Assembly: GCF_014280965.1 (NCBI RefSeq)
Contig: NZ_JACODZ010000006.1
Coordinates: 310,001 to 374,000, forward strand
Direction: 5' to 3'
DNA from: Echinicola salinicaeni
Lineage (GTDB): Bacteria; Bacteroidota; Bacteroidia; Cytophagales; Cyclobacteriaceae
Length of the DNA: 64,000 nucleotides
Part shown: one piece after another, positions 33,393-42,733 of the stretch
Position numbering within the stretch: the stretch's first letter is position 1
Layout of the letters: the number at the start of each line of letters is the position of its first letter
Notes under the pieces: model-generated
Told to the model about the DNA's origin: nothing
The model's input: the letters and a program-made list of their open reading frames with translations, nothing else
Databases searched by the model: none
Made by a program: the position numbers and the translations under genes

Positions 33393-34982
33393 ATGGCATT
33401 TTCTATCAAGGACTTTCTGTATCATGAATTTCAATCGCAGGGACTGGACACCAGTAACGAGGCATTTATTCATGCATTGGAAGTGGCTCTCTTTTCAAAA
33501 AGGTCGCTGTTCTTGACAGGTAAAGCCGGCACTGGGAAAACCACTTTTTTACATACGCTTAGAAAGTTGAACCGAGAAAAAAATATGGCTGTGGTGGCTC
33601 CTACTGGTGTGGCGGCCATCAATGCCAAGGGGAAAACCATTCATTCATTTTTTAAAATCGACCCAAGGCAAATGTTTTTGCCCGGTGACCCTCGTCTTTC
33701 GCCCAAGGCCAAAGAAAAAGGCATGTCCATCTTTGAGCAATTCCAATATCGTAAGAAACACCGTGACCTGATCAATAGACTGGATATTTTGGTTATCGAT
33801 GAAGTTTCCATGGTGCGTGTGGAGATTTTGGATGTGATTGACCAATTATTAAGGGTTTATAGAAAAAAGATGCACTTACCTTTTGGTGGGGTACAAATGA
33901 TATTTATCGGTGATCCTTTTCAGCTTCCGCCAGTGGTTAGAAATACAGATTGGGAGCATTTGGCACCACATTATGCTTCCCGGTTTTTCTTTAGTGCACA
34001 TGCCTTTAAAGCGCTTAACCCCATCCATATTGAGCTGGGGAAAATATATCGACAAAAGGATGAAAACTTTAAGGAAATCCTGAACAGGGTGCGGGAGAGT
34101 GAGCATACTATGGAAGACCTTAGGATATTGAATGCCACGGCAAAAAAATATCGTTTTGATCTCTTGGACCAGGAGTATATCCTGATAGGTACACATAATG
34201 CTACGATTACGGAGATCAATACTAAAAAACTGGCTGAGCTTAAAAAAGAGCCAAGGGTCTACCCAGCTGAGATAAAGGATGATTTTCCGATGAATATGGC
34301 ACCTTTTGATCCGGTGGACCTGACTCTGAAGATTGGTGCTCAGGTGATTTTTATGAGGAATAATGCTGAGGCCAAGTATTATAATGGGATGATTGGGAAG
34401 GTTTCCAAAATGGAGAAGGACATGATCGAGGTGGAAGATCACCGGGGTTTTATATATGAGGTTAGGCGGGAGACTTGGGAAAATGTAGAGTTTATCTATA
34501 ATGATAAAGAAGAGCATTTGGAGGCGAAGGTAATAGGAACCTTCACCCAGTTTCCATTAAAGTTGGCATGGGCCATTACTGTTCATAAAAGCCAAGGCCT
34601 GACCTTTGAAAGGGCTATTTTGGATATCAGCAGGTCTTTTGAAGCAGGTCAAGCCTATGTGGCACTTAGCAGATGTACCAATTTGGAAGGTTTGGTATTG
34701 AAATCCCCGATAGGGATTCAAAGTGTAAAAGTCAGTCCTGATTCTTTGGTTTTTAGTAAGCAGCGGTTAGCGGCAGAGCAGGTGGAAAAGGAATTGGAAC
34801 ATGCCAGGGCCCTGCAACTTTTGAAACATGCCTTCAGGGCTTTCAGGCAAGGTGAATATGAACTGGCCCAAGAAATGTTTGATGAGGTACAGGCGGTACA
34901 CGATGTGACTATTTATCCAAAATGGCAGCAATTTTTAAAACTGAAAGAAGATTTAGAAAATCGTTATTATTGCAGAGAGTGA
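33393..34982 (+). CDS. PIF1-like superfamily 1 DNA helicase
   Basis: SF1B helicase of about 529 aa, similar to PIF1 and RecD-like bacterial proteins. Motifs: Walker A LTGKAGTGKTTFLHT (about 38-52), Ia AVVAPTGVAAINA, Walker B LVIDEVSMV, motif III FIGDPFQLPPV, and C-terminal AITVHKSQGLTFERA and VALSRC. It probably unwinds DNA 5'-3' in repair or recombination. The last about 80 residues form an extra helical tail. ATG at 33393 preferred over TTG at 33387; TACATTTG at 33382-33389 mimics a -7 box but would give a leaderless mRNA. Confidence 0.9.
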   Translation: MAFSIKDFLYHEFQSQGLDTSNEAFIHALEVALFSKRSLFLTGKAGTGKTTFLHTLRKLNREKNMAVVAPTGVAAINAKGKTIHSFFKIDPRQMFLPGDPRLSPKAKEKGMSIFEQFQYRKKHRDLINRLDILVIDEVSMVRVEILDVIDQLLRVYRKKMHLPFGGVQMIFIGDPFQLPPVVRNTDWEHLAPHYASRFFFSAHAFKALNPIHIELGKIYRQKDENFKEILNRVRESEHTMEDLRILNATAKKYRFDLLDQEYILIGTHNATITEINTKKLAELKKEPRVYPAEIKDDFPMNMAPFDPVDLTLKIGAQVIFMRNNAEAKYYNGMIGKVSKMEKDMIEVEDHRGFIYEVRRETWENVEFIYNDKEEHLEAKVIGTFTQFPLKLAWAITVHKSQGLTFERAILDISRSFEAGQAYVALSRCTNLEGLVLKSPIGIQSVKVSPDSLVFSKQRLAAEQVEKELEHARALQLLKHAFRAFRQGEYELAQEMFDEVQAVHDVTIYPKWQQFLKLKEDLENRYYCRE

Positions 34983-35019
34983 TAGAGTAAAATTATTTTA
35001 CCATTTCTAATTTATACGA

Positions 35020-35706
35020 ATGAACAAGATCAGCATGACCAAATCCATTTTTATGGTTTCTTTATTAATGGGAATGATATTAGTGTCCTGTAATAAGGAA
35101 GATGGGCCTCCTGAAGCTCCATTGTCCAAGGTATTGGTCATTGGAAACAGCATTACATACCATCCCCCGGCTCCAGAAGTTGGCTGGAATAACGATTGGG
35201 GAATGGCAGCAAGTGCTGCTGATAAGGATTATGTTAGTGTTTTAAGTGACTCGCTAAAGGCCCGCAATCCTGACATAGAAATTATCAGGGAAAATGTTTA
35301 TCCTTTTGAAAGGTTTTTTGAGACATTGGATTTTGAGGACTATGACTATTTAAAGGAATTCCAAGCAGAATTACTCATTATAAGACTGGGGGAAAATGTA
35401 AATTCAGCAGAGGTCGAAGGGTATAATTTAGGAAGATCGATATTAGATTTTGCCGATTATCTGAGCGATAATGGAAAGACCAAAGTTTTGATAACGACGA
35501 CTTTTTGGGAGAACCCTGTTGTCAACAGTCAGATAGAATGGGCCGCTGCACAACAGAAATGGACATTAGTGGATATTACCCATTTGAGTGCTGATGATGA
35601 TAATATGGCTCTAGGGGAATATGAACATGAAGGTGTGTCCAGGCATCCCAATGATAAAGGCATGAAAGCGATAGCGAACCTGATTTGGGCTTATATCAAA
35701 AAGTAA
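35020..35706 (+). CDS. SGNH/GDSL-type esterase lipoprotein
   Basis: Lipoprotein of 228 aa: lipobox VSC (Cys25). The mature part has an SGNH-hydrolase layout: block I VLVIGNSITYH (nucleophile Ser in GNSIT), a block III-like RLGENVN with Asn, and block V GVSRHPNDKGM with the catalytic His. Such lipases act on acylated sugars or carbohydrate esters. The catalytic Asp three residues before His is not in the usual DxxH position (SRHP here), so the exact residue is uncertain. Located at the outer membrane or periplasm. Confidence 0.8.
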   Translation: MNKISMTKSIFMVSLLMGMILVSCNKEDGPPEAPLSKVLVIGNSITYHPPAPEVGWNNDWGMAASAADKDYVSVLSDSLKARNPDIEIIRENVYPFERFFETLDFEDYDYLKEFQAELLIIRLGENVNSAEVEGYNLGRSILDFADYLSDNGKTKVLITTTFWENPVVNSQIEWAAAQQKWTLVDITHLSADDDNMALGEYEHEGVSRHPNDKGMKAIANLIWAYIKK

Positions 35707-35811
35707 TTTTCTGTTATAGTGTAAATGATTTATTATGAAGTTAATAGGATGATTTTTAGCTTTTTTATGGTAAATTTATAAAAGCCTAGTTTTTGATAAA
35801 ATCATTTCTTT

Positions 35812-36354
35812 ATGCAAGATTTTAGACTAATAAGCCTTATTGTTTTTCTGTTGACTTGTTTAAGCTCCTCAAGTTATGCCCAAGAAGAGGAAGAAGGTGA
35901 GAAAGAAGAACTGTTAAAAAATAGGGTAGTTTTCTCTTTAGGATATACCTGGATTCCCAAAGGGGCGAGTTTGGGTGAATCAGAAAGTGAAAATGGCTTT
36001 TTTGTTCCTGCTGTTGGATTTGATTATTTCCGAAAAATCCATGAAGATTTTGAAATTGGATTAATGTGGGATTGGGAATTAGACCATTATATAGTCACGG
36101 GTAAGGAGCTTGAAAGAGAGCGTGCCTTAATTTTTGCGCTGGTACTTACTTATGGCATAACCGAAAAATGGAAAGTATTTTCAGGTGGAGGTATTGAACT
36201 TGAAAAGCATGAAAACCTGGGAATATTTAGACTTGGGACAGAATATGCATTTGAGATGCAGCGAGATTGGGAATTTACACCTACTCTTTTGTTTGATTTT
36301 AAAAAGGGTTATGATACTTGGGGCATATCAGTAGGATTTTGTAAGAGGTTTTGA
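35812..36354 (+). CDS. Secreted small beta-barrel-like protein
   Basis: Exported protein of 180 aa with signal peptide ending near SYAQ (about residue 24) and then a short acidic linker EEEEGEKEE. The body has alternating hydrophobic strands (VFSLGYTWIPKG, VGFDYFRKIHEDFEIGLMW, FRLGTEYAFEM, FTPTLLFDFKKGYDTWGISV) ending in Phe (GFCKRF), as in small outer-membrane barrels. No name can be given. No partner genes. Confidence 0.7.
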   Translation: MQDFRLISLIVFLLTCLSSSSYAQEEEEGEKEELLKNRVVFSLGYTWIPKGASLGESESENGFFVPAVGFDYFRKIHEDFEIGLMWDWELDHYIVTGKELERERALIFALVLTYGITEKWKVFSGGGIELEKHENLGIFRLGTEYAFEMQRDWEFTPTLLFDFKKGYDTWGISVGFCKRF

Positions 36355-36791
36355 CATGGAATAAGCTTTTTAAATAATAAATGTGGGAGTTGATAAAGAT
36401 TCATTCTATTATTACAGTGGTGGTAAGCGGTAATTTTTAAATTGGTGGCTTTAAGTTGTGTAAATGATTTTGTGAAACCAAGAGCTAATTTTTGGGGATG
36501 GTCGTAAGCCAATAAATAAACTCCAACTTAATTATAAACGTTTAATGAGAGAGAGAGAAGGAAAAACTTTGTGGTGTCTGATGTGTGGCAAAATAAACTT
36601 TCCTTCACTTTTGGTTTTGTGTATTTAATAGAGACATTTTCCTTCTAGGCTTTAATTACCCTTAATCGATAGCGATTTGGTTTTATACTAAATCAGAGGC
36701 CAGCACTTTAGTAGGAATAGATTAAACTTTTCGAGATTTAATCTATTTAATTAGTACGATTAATTACAATATAAAATCAGTGAGTAAAGCT
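36355..36791 (+). other. Intergenic region
   Basis: About 430 bp with a short GA-rich run (near 36547-36561) and otherwise AT-rich DNA. It likely contains the promoter of the DinB gene. No gene, hairpin or RNA supported. Confidence 0.4.
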
Positions 36792-37313
36792 ATGGATAGT
36801 AACCCAATAGGTCAGGAGTTAATAAAACATGCCGTTTTTAGATTAAATGAGAATAAGGCAAAGATTATCAGTTGTCTAAACTGGTTAACAGAGGAAGAGA
36901 TTTGGCAAAGGCCTAATAAGGTTTCGAACAGTATCGGGAATTTGGTACTCCATCTGGGAGGAAACCTAGGACAATATATTGTTGCTTCACTTGGGGGGCA
37001 TGAGGATAAAAGAGACCGAGATGCAGAGTTTTCTGCTTGTGGAGGAATGGCCAAAAATGCATTGATCCATCTGATCAATGAAGAAGTGAAAGCTGCCTGT
37101 GAAATTATAGAAGCTTTGACAGAAGAGGATTTTATAAGTAAATATAGTGTCCAAGGTTTTAAGTATACTGGAGTGGGTAATGTACTCCATGCTGTTGAAC
37201 ATTTTTCATATCATACAGGCCAAATTGCTTTTTGGACCAAGGTAGTTAGGGAACAGAGTTTGGACTTCTATGCCGGAATAGATCTCAATAAAAAGAATGA
37301 AACTAAGCAGTAA
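36792..37313 (+). CDS. DinB/DUF1572-type putative metal-dependent protein
   Basis: Helical bundle protein of about 173 aa. The N-terminal NENKAKIISCLNWLTEEEIW and the segment SNSIGNLVLHLGGNLGQYI with His, then HAVEHFSYHTGQIAFWTKVV (two more His) form the three-His metal site of the DinB superfamily. Members include thiol-dependent transferases (with bacillithiol or mycothiol), but a partner thiol is not shown here. A GTG start at 36780 is also possible; the ATG was preferred. Confidence 0.85.
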   Translation: MDSNPIGQELIKHAVFRLNENKAKIISCLNWLTEEEIWQRPNKVSNSIGNLVLHLGGNLGQYIVASLGGHEDKRDRDAEFSACGGMAKNALIHLINEEVKAACEIIEALTEEDFISKYSVQGFKYTGVGNVLHAVEHFSYHTGQIAFWTKVVREQSLDFYAGIDLNKKNETKQ

Positions 37314-37490
37314 AAGATAGGCATTTTTTCCTTTGTATTAGGTAAACTTGCGCTTTGAGATATTAAGCTGCTTTTTGAGTTGTAGAGATTTCAGTTTTTA
37401 TAATCATTTTTAGATTTTTTCTGAATTTCAGACTGGAGAGAAAGCAAAATAATTTTTGAAATAAAACATAATCATATAACTATTCCAATA

Positions 37491-38417
37491 ATGAAAAAAC
37501 TGAGTATTTATTTTTTACTGGTCATGTCGATAGCTGCATGTCAATCTAAAAAGACTTTACTAGCGTTAAAGCTAGATAAAGGAGAAACCTACTATCAAAG
37601 GATGGAATCCAATTCTTCCATAAAGCAAAGTTTTAATGGTCAGAATATTGATATGAATATGACTGTTACGGGAGATATATCATTTAATGTCAAAGGAATT
37701 GATAAAGATTATTATGATCTGGAGACCCGCTATGAAAGCATGGGAATGCAAATGAAAATGCCTATGATGGATATGAGTTTTGATTCCAAAGATATGGAAA
37801 GCGACAATCCCATGAATAAGGTATTGTCTGTCATGACTGAGGAGCCGTTTATGGTACGGATAGCCAAAAATGGAAAAGTCTTGAAAGTAGATGGTATAGA
37901 AGAGGCATTTGAAAGGGCTATTGAGGCTGGTGGAGGAAAGTTAGAGGGCAAAGAACTCGAACAGCTTAAGAAGCAGTTGAAGCAAGCCTATGGGAAAGAT
38001 GCCATGATGGGAAGCATGCAGATGGCCAGTACCATATTCCCAACAGAAGCAATAGCAGTGGGAGAAAGTTGGGATGCTGAGGTTAAATCTACCATGAATG
38101 GGCAGGAAGCTACTTTTATGACCACTTATACATTGACCAAAAAAGAGGCTGATCGATATTATCTTAAGGCTGTCGCTTCGGTGATCATGAATGAAAACAT
38201 GGAACAACCTGGCATTTCGTTACCCTTTTCCATGAAGTTTAATTTGTCCGGGGATATGAGTGCTGATATCGTCATCGATGCATCATCCGGTTGGTTGAAA
38301 AATCAAGAAGTACAACAGCATATTTCTGGTAAAATTGAAGTTGAAAAAAGTGATCAAATGCCGGATGGCATGTCCATACCAATGGAGATCAATACGAAAA
38401 CAAAAATTACAGATTGA
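37491..38417 (+). CDS. DUF6263-type lipoprotein
   Basis: Lipoprotein of 308 aa: lipobox AAC (Cys17). The mature part is beta-rich with KLDKGETYYQRMES, the phrase GESWDAEVKSTMNGQEATFMTTY and a final SADIVIDASSGWLKNQEVQQ, typical of the DUF6263 family of Bacteroidota envelope proteins. Function unknown. Followed by a strong terminator. Confidence 0.8.
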   Translation: MKKLSIYFLLVMSIAACQSKKTLLALKLDKGETYYQRMESNSSIKQSFNGQNIDMNMTVTGDISFNVKGIDKDYYDLETRYESMGMQMKMPMMDMSFDSKDMESDNPMNKVLSVMTEEPFMVRIAKNGKVLKVDGIEEAFERAIEAGGGKLEGKELEQLKKQLKQAYGKDAMMGSMQMASTIFPTEAIAVGESWDAEVKSTMNGQEATFMTTYTLTKKEADRYYLKAVASVIMNENMEQPGISLPFSMKFNLSGDMSADIVIDASSGWLKNQEVQQHISGKIEVEKSDQMPDGMSIPMEINTKTKITD

Positions 38418-38441
38418 TTAAGGTGTTGAAAATAAATTTAT

Positions 38442-38484
38442 AATGTCCCCATTTGGCAGATAGCAAAATGGGGACATTTTTTTT
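38442..38484. terminator. Terminator between convergent genes
   Basis: A 13-bp stem (38442-38454 with 38466-38478, core TGTCCCC/GGGGACA), an 11-nt loop and an eight-T run. Lies 24 bp after the DUF6263 gene stop and 40 bp before the convergent gene end at 38525. Confidence 0.88.
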
Positions 38485-38524
38485 AAGCATTAGATATTCT
38501 AAATACAACTAAATAAGGAATGGA

Positions 38525-39313
38525 TCATCGTACTGTTTTGATCAAGTTCGCTAGGTATCCCCATTTTAGATCCCTTGAGGCTCTACCCTCATTGGCTTTT
38601 TTGACAGTTTCCTCATCCGCCCCTGCCCAAGGGTTGATAGCAATACTTTTGACAAACTGATCGTAATCGCTAAACATGGTGACGATGATATGAGATGCAT
38701 ATATATCGCTGCCAAAAGGAAGCATTACCCGACCCAGTCCCCAGTATTCCATAATATCCTGATCAACCATTTTTTGATGGATCGGGTAAAATACTTCTGT
38801 TTCAGCTTTTTCGTATTGTCCAGCCATTCCAGGCTGGGCTTTTAGAAGAGTGATGCCGGCAACCACACCGGGTTCCATACTCATATCGGAACTGGTTTCT
38901 TGGAGTACTTCCACAAAGAGCCTTACAGATAGATCTCTGGAGTTGGTGGTATGCTTCATTTTGTCCTGAAATTGCTCTTCGGTGTAATCAGAATAGGCAT
39001 CTTGCGCAGCAGCCATAATACCGTCACCTGCTTTAAGCATTTTAGCCAGATCGTCAAATATAGTTACTGTTAAGTATTGGTAGCCTTGCTCCTCACCACC
39101 CGGTTTAAGTGACCACAGGTCCCAGCCTATGATGTCTCCGTTTTTGAGGCGCTCTTGGTGGATATTTTCCCAAAAGTTCTCAGTTTCCCAGTATGCTTGT
39201 TCCTGATCGCCATCCACTTTCATGAATTCCAAAATTGCATATAGCTTGTCTTGTCCGTAGACATTTCCACAATAGCAAACTACAATTAAGAGTATGCTTA
39301 GTAATTTTTTCAT
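38525..39313 (-). CDS. Secreted tandem alpha/beta-domain protein (paralogue-like to 21149)
   Basis: Exported protein of 262 aa with signal peptide ending near VYGQ (about residue 21). Two tandem ferredoxin-like/dimeric-barrel-like units follow (about 24-130 and 145-255), with ILEFMKVDGDQEQAYWETEN matching the start of each unit of the 21149 protein, a Gly-rich loop (KPGGEEQGYQYLTV) and a strand end. No catalytic residues recognised. No co-transcribed neighbour. The two proteins form a small family in this window. Confidence 0.7.
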   Translation of the reverse strand: MKKLLSILLIVVCYCGNVYGQDKLYAILEFMKVDGDQEQAYWETENFWENIHQERLKNGDIIGWDLWSLKPGGEEQGYQYLTVTIFDDLAKMLKAGDGIMAAAQDAYSDYTEEQFQDKMKHTTNSRDLSVRLFVEVLQETSSDMSMEPGVVAGITLLKAQPGMAGQYEKAETEVFYPIHQKMVDQDIMEYWGLGRVMLPFGSDIYASHIIVTMFSDYDQFVKSIAINPWAGADEETVKKANEGRASRDLKWGYLANLIKTVR

Positions 39314-39523
39314 GATTATTTGGGTTTAGAATTAAAGAATATCATATAAGATAAATATACCAATAATTGAGGTTAATAGACTTAAATATTATTGTTTTAT
39401 GTACTGATAGTCAATCGGTTGAGATGTTTGTGTGGTAGGCGTAGAATTTTACATTTTTTTAGCCTTAGGGAAATTTTATATAAATTGAGAGAAGGAACAT
39501 AAAGGGCAATATTGCTTATAAAA

Positions 39524-40171
39524 ATGAATAGTAAGGAAAAGACTCAATTTCATCCTTCCCATGATAGGCGAATTGATACTTATATCAATAAGTCGCAAGC
39601 TTTTGCTGAACCTATTTTGAGGCATTTGCGTGCCTTGGTTCATCAGGCTTGCCCAGAAGTAAAAGAAACCATAAAATGGGGCATGCCACATTTTATGTAT
39701 AAGGGGGAGATATTGTGCAGCATGGCTGGTTTTAAAGCCCATTGTGTTTTTCTTTTTTGGAAAGGTGCATTGATGCAGGATTCCGTATTAAGGGAAAATG
39801 CAGCAGGTGGAACTGCCATGGGGCTTTTGGGTAAAATTACAGAAATGGATGATCTTCCAGAAGATAAGCAAATGTTGGCTTATCTCTATGAGGCCATGGA
39901 ACTTAATGAAAAAGGAGTTAAGCTTCCAAAAAATCCATCCAAGAGCAAAATGGACCTTGTCGTACCTGAAGATTTAAAATTGGCCTTGGAAGCCAATACC
40001 GAAGCATTGGATACTTTTGAAAATTTCAGCTATTCCAACCAGAAGGAGTATATAGAATGGTTGGATGAAGCCAAGACTGAAAACACCCGCAATCGCCGGT
40101 TGAAGACAGCGATAGCTTATATGGAAGAAGGAAAGCCTAGAAATTGGAAATACATGAAGAAATGGAAGTAG
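39524..40171 (+). CDS. DUF1801 / YdeI (OmdA-like) protein
   Basis: Cytoplasmic protein of 215 aa. The N-terminal half is DUF1801-like (SQAFAEPILRHLRALVHQACPEVKETIKWGMPHFMYKG, residues 18-56), and the C-terminal half ends in the YdeI/OmpD-associated pattern NQKEYIEWLDEAKTENTRNRR (about 180-202), with RKWKYMKKWK. The family sometimes carries bacteriocin-resistance (OmdA) labels, but function is not established. ATG at 39524 preferred over TTG at 39512. Alone. Confidence 0.82.
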   Translation: MNSKEKTQFHPSHDRRIDTYINKSQAFAEPILRHLRALVHQACPEVKETIKWGMPHFMYKGEILCSMAGFKAHCVFLFWKGALMQDSVLRENAAGGTAMGLLGKITEMDDLPEDKQMLAYLYEAMELNEKGVKLPKNPSKSKMDLVVPEDLKLALEANTEALDTFENFSYSNQKEYIEWLDEAKTENTRNRRLKTAIAYMEEGKPRNWKYMKKWK

Positions 40172-40455
40172 AATTTATTTTTTTGTAAAAATGCAAAGTA
40201 TCCAATATGAGCTATCTTATAGGTTATAACGGTGAATTTTAATCATTTCTTTACCATGATATTATTGTATTTTTTGATTAATAACAATTAGTTAATCGTT
40301 TTGAATGGTAGTAAGCCTCTTTAAAATATACTATATATATATAGAATTATACTTCTATCAAAAATGATTCTTGCCAGCTAATGAACTATGCATGAAATGA
40401 TGGTGGAAAGTAATCAAAAAGTTAGAATTTTATCATTAATCTCTAAAACCTCAAA

Positions 40456-42018
40456 ATGAAAAAGCTACTTTTATCAGGCTTGCTATTGGCTTCCTCACTG
40501 TCTGTTATGGCACAGGAAATAGCTAAGGGAGTTGTCTTTGAAGACCTCAATGGAAATGGCAAAAAAGAGTCCCGTGAAAAGGGGCTAGCCAATGTCGCAA
40601 TCTCCAATGGCTTGGAAGTAATACTGACAGACGAAAAGGGCCGGTATGAATTGCCAGTGACTGATGACCAAATCATTTTTGTTATTAAGCCATCGGGATA
40701 TCTAGTGCCTGTAAATGACAAACACCTTCCGCAGTACTTTTATATTCACAAACCATCAGGTTCTCCTGATACAAAATTTCCAGGAGTTGCACCTACAGGA
40801 AAACTGCCAAGGAAATTAAATTTTGGCTTGATCCCAACTGAAGACAAGGCTGATTTTACTGCTTTAATCTTTGGGGATCCTCAGCCTTATACCATTGAAG
40901 AGGTCAACCATTTTGAAAATGGGGTGGTTTCAGAAGTAGCGGGTATTGAAGGAATCGATTTTGGATTATCATTGGGAGATTTGGTTGGCAATGATTTGGA
41001 CCTTTTTGATCCATATATCGAGGCAACTTCCAAGGTAGGTGTTCCTTGGTACAATGTGTTAGGAAATCATGATTTGAACTTTGATGTAAAGGAAGACCAT
41101 CTCTCTGATGAAACTTTTGAAGCTCATTTTGGTCCAGCCAATTATGCTTTCAACCATGGCAAGGTTCATTTTATTGTGCTAGATGACATACTTTATCCAG
41201 ACCCCAGAGATGGCAAGAGTTATTGGGGCGGTTTCAGAAAAGATCAATTGGAATTTGTGAAAAACGACCTGAAGCATGTTCCAAAAGACCATTTGATTGT
41301 TTTGGCTTTTCATATTCCTTTAAGTGAGCCATCTGGGGACCCCTTTAAGGATGAGGACAGACAAGCCCTTTTTGATTTATTGAAAGATTATCCTAATACC
41401 CTTTCTCTTTCTGCTCACACCCACTTGCAGAGGCAAGATTTCTTCTTCGAAAAAGATGGCTGGAATCAAAAGCACCCACATCACCATTATAATGTAGGTA
41501 CTACTTCAGGGGATTGGTATTCCGGTGTTTTGAATGAAAAAGGAGTTCCCAAGTCAACTATGAGAGATGGTACTCCAAAAGGCTATGCTTTTTTAGAAGT
41601 TTCAGGTAATCAATATGATATTAGGTATAAGGTGGTTGATCAAGAAGAAGATTATCAAATGGCCATTTTTGCTCCTAAGGTGCTCGAAAAGGATAAGAGG
41701 ACTTCTGCTGGGATTTTCGTGAACTTCTTTATGGGTACCTCCAAGGACCAATTGCGTTATCGCATTGATAATGGAGAGTGGAAAAAGATGACGTATATGG
41801 AAGAATATGATCCTAACTATATGCTGGAGGTGTATCAATGGGATACCACTGAGGTGCTTTTGGATGGTAGGAGGCCTTCAAATCCTGTAAAGAGTACCCA
41901 CCTTTGGAGAGGCAGTATAGATGCCAAACTAGAGAAAGGGCAACATACCATAGAGGTGGAGGCTACGGATATGTTTGGAAACAAACATTATGGAGAAAAG
42001 GTCTATCATATCCGTTAA
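40456..42018 (+). CDS. Exported calcineurin-like phosphoesterase (MetallophosN/C)
   Basis: Exported enzyme of 520 aa with a signal peptide ending near VMAQ (residue 20). Domains: N-terminal MetallophosN (FEDLNGNGKKESREKGLANV, about 28-115), metallophosphatase core with ALIFGDPQP, LSLGDLVGND, VLGNHD and AHTHLQR (about 135-330), and the MetallophosC domain (about 345-510). The metal-binding Asp/His/Asn set is complete. It hydrolyses phosphoesters in the periplasm; substrate unknown. Single gene closed by a terminator. Confidence 0.92.
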   Translation: MKKLLLSGLLLASSLSVMAQEIAKGVVFEDLNGNGKKESREKGLANVAISNGLEVILTDEKGRYELPVTDDQIIFVIKPSGYLVPVNDKHLPQYFYIHKPSGSPDTKFPGVAPTGKLPRKLNFGLIPTEDKADFTALIFGDPQPYTIEEVNHFENGVVSEVAGIEGIDFGLSLGDLVGNDLDLFDPYIEATSKVGVPWYNVLGNHDLNFDVKEDHLSDETFEAHFGPANYAFNHGKVHFIVLDDILYPDPRDGKSYWGGFRKDQLEFVKNDLKHVPKDHLIVLAFHIPLSEPSGDPFKDEDRQALFDLLKDYPNTLSLSAHTHLQRQDFFFEKDGWNQKHPHHHYNVGTTSGDWYSGVLNEKGVPKSTMRDGTPKGYAFLEVSGNQYDIRYKVVDQEEDYQMAIFAPKVLEKDKRTSAGIFVNFFMGTSKDQLRYRIDNGEWKKMTYMEEYDPNYMLEVYQWDTTEVLLDGRRPSNPVKSTHLWRGSIDAKLEKGQHTIEVEATDMFGNKHYGEKVYHIR

Positions 42019-42038
42019 TTTAATATAGATTTCGTTTG

Positions 42039-42069
42039 AAGCCGGGGGATATACCTTCCGGCTTTTTTT
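42039..42069 (+). terminator. Intrinsic terminator after phosphoesterase gene
   Basis: Stem with arms near 42039-42048 and 42055-42064 (AAGCCGG/CCGGCTT plus G-U pairs) and a T7 run ending about 42069. Canonical. Confidence 0.85.
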
Positions 42070-42166
42070 AATTAATATTCATAATAATTGAAAATTTCAG
42101 TAAACCGTTTTAACTTTTCAACAAAATGAGGGCATTCCAAAGTAGCTTATAACATACCATTTACAT

Positions 42167-42733
42167 ATGAACAGAAGATTAGCCTTAAAGCAAATGGCTT
42201 TGGTGACAGGAGGACTGGCGCTGATTCCAGGATGTGATTTCAGCGAAGAGAAAATATTGGCCGCCTACGATGAGCTCCAAATTACCGAAGGACATCAACA
42301 GGTGTTAAAGTCTCTGGTGGACACTATTATCCCAAAGACAGATTTAAAAGGCGCAGTGGAATTGGGCGTGCATGATTTTGTCCTGGTGATGGCGAATGAT
42401 TGCTTAGGTCAAGAAGATCAGGAGCGTTTCGTCAATGGATTAAAGGGTTTTGATCAGTACGTAAAAACCAATTTTGGTACAAAGTTTTTAAAGCTCGACC
42501 AAGCCAAAGCTGTGGAGGTTGTTGAGTCGCTATTGGATGCTAAAAAGGAGGCTAGTGTGGGCTCAGAAGATTATCAATACTTTGTAAAGACCACTAAAAA
42601 ATATGCAATTCAAGGTTATATGGCATCTGAGTATGTAATGACGGAGTTGATGCCCTATACCTTGGTTCCTGGGCCAAATTTTAATGGAAGTAAGAAAATA
42701 GTACCTGGCGAAAAAGTGAATATTAATGGCTAA
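42167..42733 (+). CDS. Gluconate 2-dehydrogenase subunit 3-like protein
   Basis: Small subunit (PF13618 pattern) of 188 aa for the GMC oxidoreductase that follows. N-terminus MNRRLALKQMALVTGGLALI has a twin-Arg motif and then GC near residue 23, resembling a Tat-lipoprotein signal. Body segments LKSLVDTIIPKTDLKGAVEL and HDFVLVMANDCL are the family consensus. In related flavoprotein dehydrogenases this subunit carries the export signal for the large subunit. Its end overlaps the GMC start by 8 bp, so they are translationally coupled. Confidence 0.88.
   Translation: MNRRLALKQMALVTGGLALIPGCDFSEEKILAAYDELQITEGHQQVLKSLVDTIIPKTDLKGAVELGVHDFVLVMANDCLGQEDQERFVNGLKGFDQYVKTNFGTKFLKLDQAKAVEVVESLLDAKKEASVGSEDYQYFVKTTKKYAIQGYMASEYVMTELMPYTLVPGPNFNGSKKIVPGEKVNING

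Noticed and set aside
33876-34517. 213-codon open frame antisense to the PIF1-like helicase gene
   Set aside because: Lies wholly within the helicase coding region; low-complexity Ile/His/Pro translation.
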